From the NCBI GenBank assembly GCA_002327405.1, contig DCVO01000050.1, positions 28,935 through 33,978 on the forward strand: 5,044 bases of DNA, read 5' to 3'. Under the pieces are notes generated by a model that saw only the letters and a program-made list of their open reading frames with translations, had not been told where the DNA came from and ran no database searches. Each line of letters starts with the position of its first letter. Position 1 is the first letter of the stretch. A program made the translations under genes and the position numbers. Below are positions 5,014 through 5,044 of the stretch, one piece after another. This DNA is from Thiobacillus sp. UBA2186 (GTDB taxonomy: Bacteria; Pseudomonadota; Gammaproteobacteria; Burkholderiales; Thiobacillaceae).

Positions 5014-5037
5014 TCTGACATTTACTAATAAGTCAGA
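5014..5037 (+). terminator. Hairpin after the HEPN-like gene, weak terminator candidate
   Basis: TCTGAC (5014-5019) pairs with GTCAGA (5032-5037) around a 12-base AT-rich loop, 31 bases after the stop codon. No T run follows before the window ends, so it may be a terminator, an operator or chance. Confidence 0.25.
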
Positions 5038-5044
5038 AATATGG

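Overview
The window looks like a piece of a GC-rich proteobacterial chromosome from a sulfur-oxidising organism. A betaproteobacterium such as a Thiobacillus or Sulfuricella relative is my best guess, but this is inference from gene content and the GTCATTGCGAGG-type intergenic repeat, not from a phylogenetic marker. The left half (1-2522, about 62-65% GC by eye) is sulfur metabolism. The right end (from about 3700, roughly 40% GC by eye) is compositionally foreign. The toxin-antitoxin genes sit between the two.

Layout: (1) 1-1077, + strand: the C-terminal part of the alpha subunit of dissimilatory adenylylsulfate (APS) reductase, AprA, cut by the window edge. (2) 1078-1295: a small hairpin just after aprA, then an interspersed repeat cluster with two direct copies and an inverted copy between them. 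(3) 1296-2522, - strand: a two-domain rhodanese plus metallo-beta-lactamase-fold protein of the persulfide dioxygenase type, convergent with aprA. (4) 2523-2704: a divergent control region with a long imperfect inverted repeat whose proximal arm contains the Shine-Dalgarno sequence of the persulfide gene. (5) 2705-2890, + strand: a 61-residue antitoxin-like protein with no toxin next to it. (6) 2983-3617, - strand: a toxin-first RelE/HigB plus HTH antitoxin pair of the HigB2-HigA2/NadS type, with a perfect 15-bp palindrome directly before the toxin start. (7) 3810-4982, + strand: an AT-rich gene for a 390-residue protein carrying a HEPN-type Rx4H motif, with a TTG start and no clear ribosome binding site.

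How the genes fit together: AprA (with AprB outside the window) interconverts sulfite plus AMP and APS. The rhodanese-dioxygenase would feed sulfite from persulfide sulfane sulfur, so the two neighbours plausibly act in consecutive steps of sulfur oxidation. The right half is accessory: an antitoxin remnant or orphan, a complete toxin-antitoxin module, and a probable HEPN ribonuclease-like protein, as in small defence or mobile islands. The HEPN-like gene is the best candidate for something poorly described. The most unusual regulatory structure is the inverted repeat in front of the persulfide gene. No transposase, integrase, CRISPR array, tRNA or rRNA was seen.
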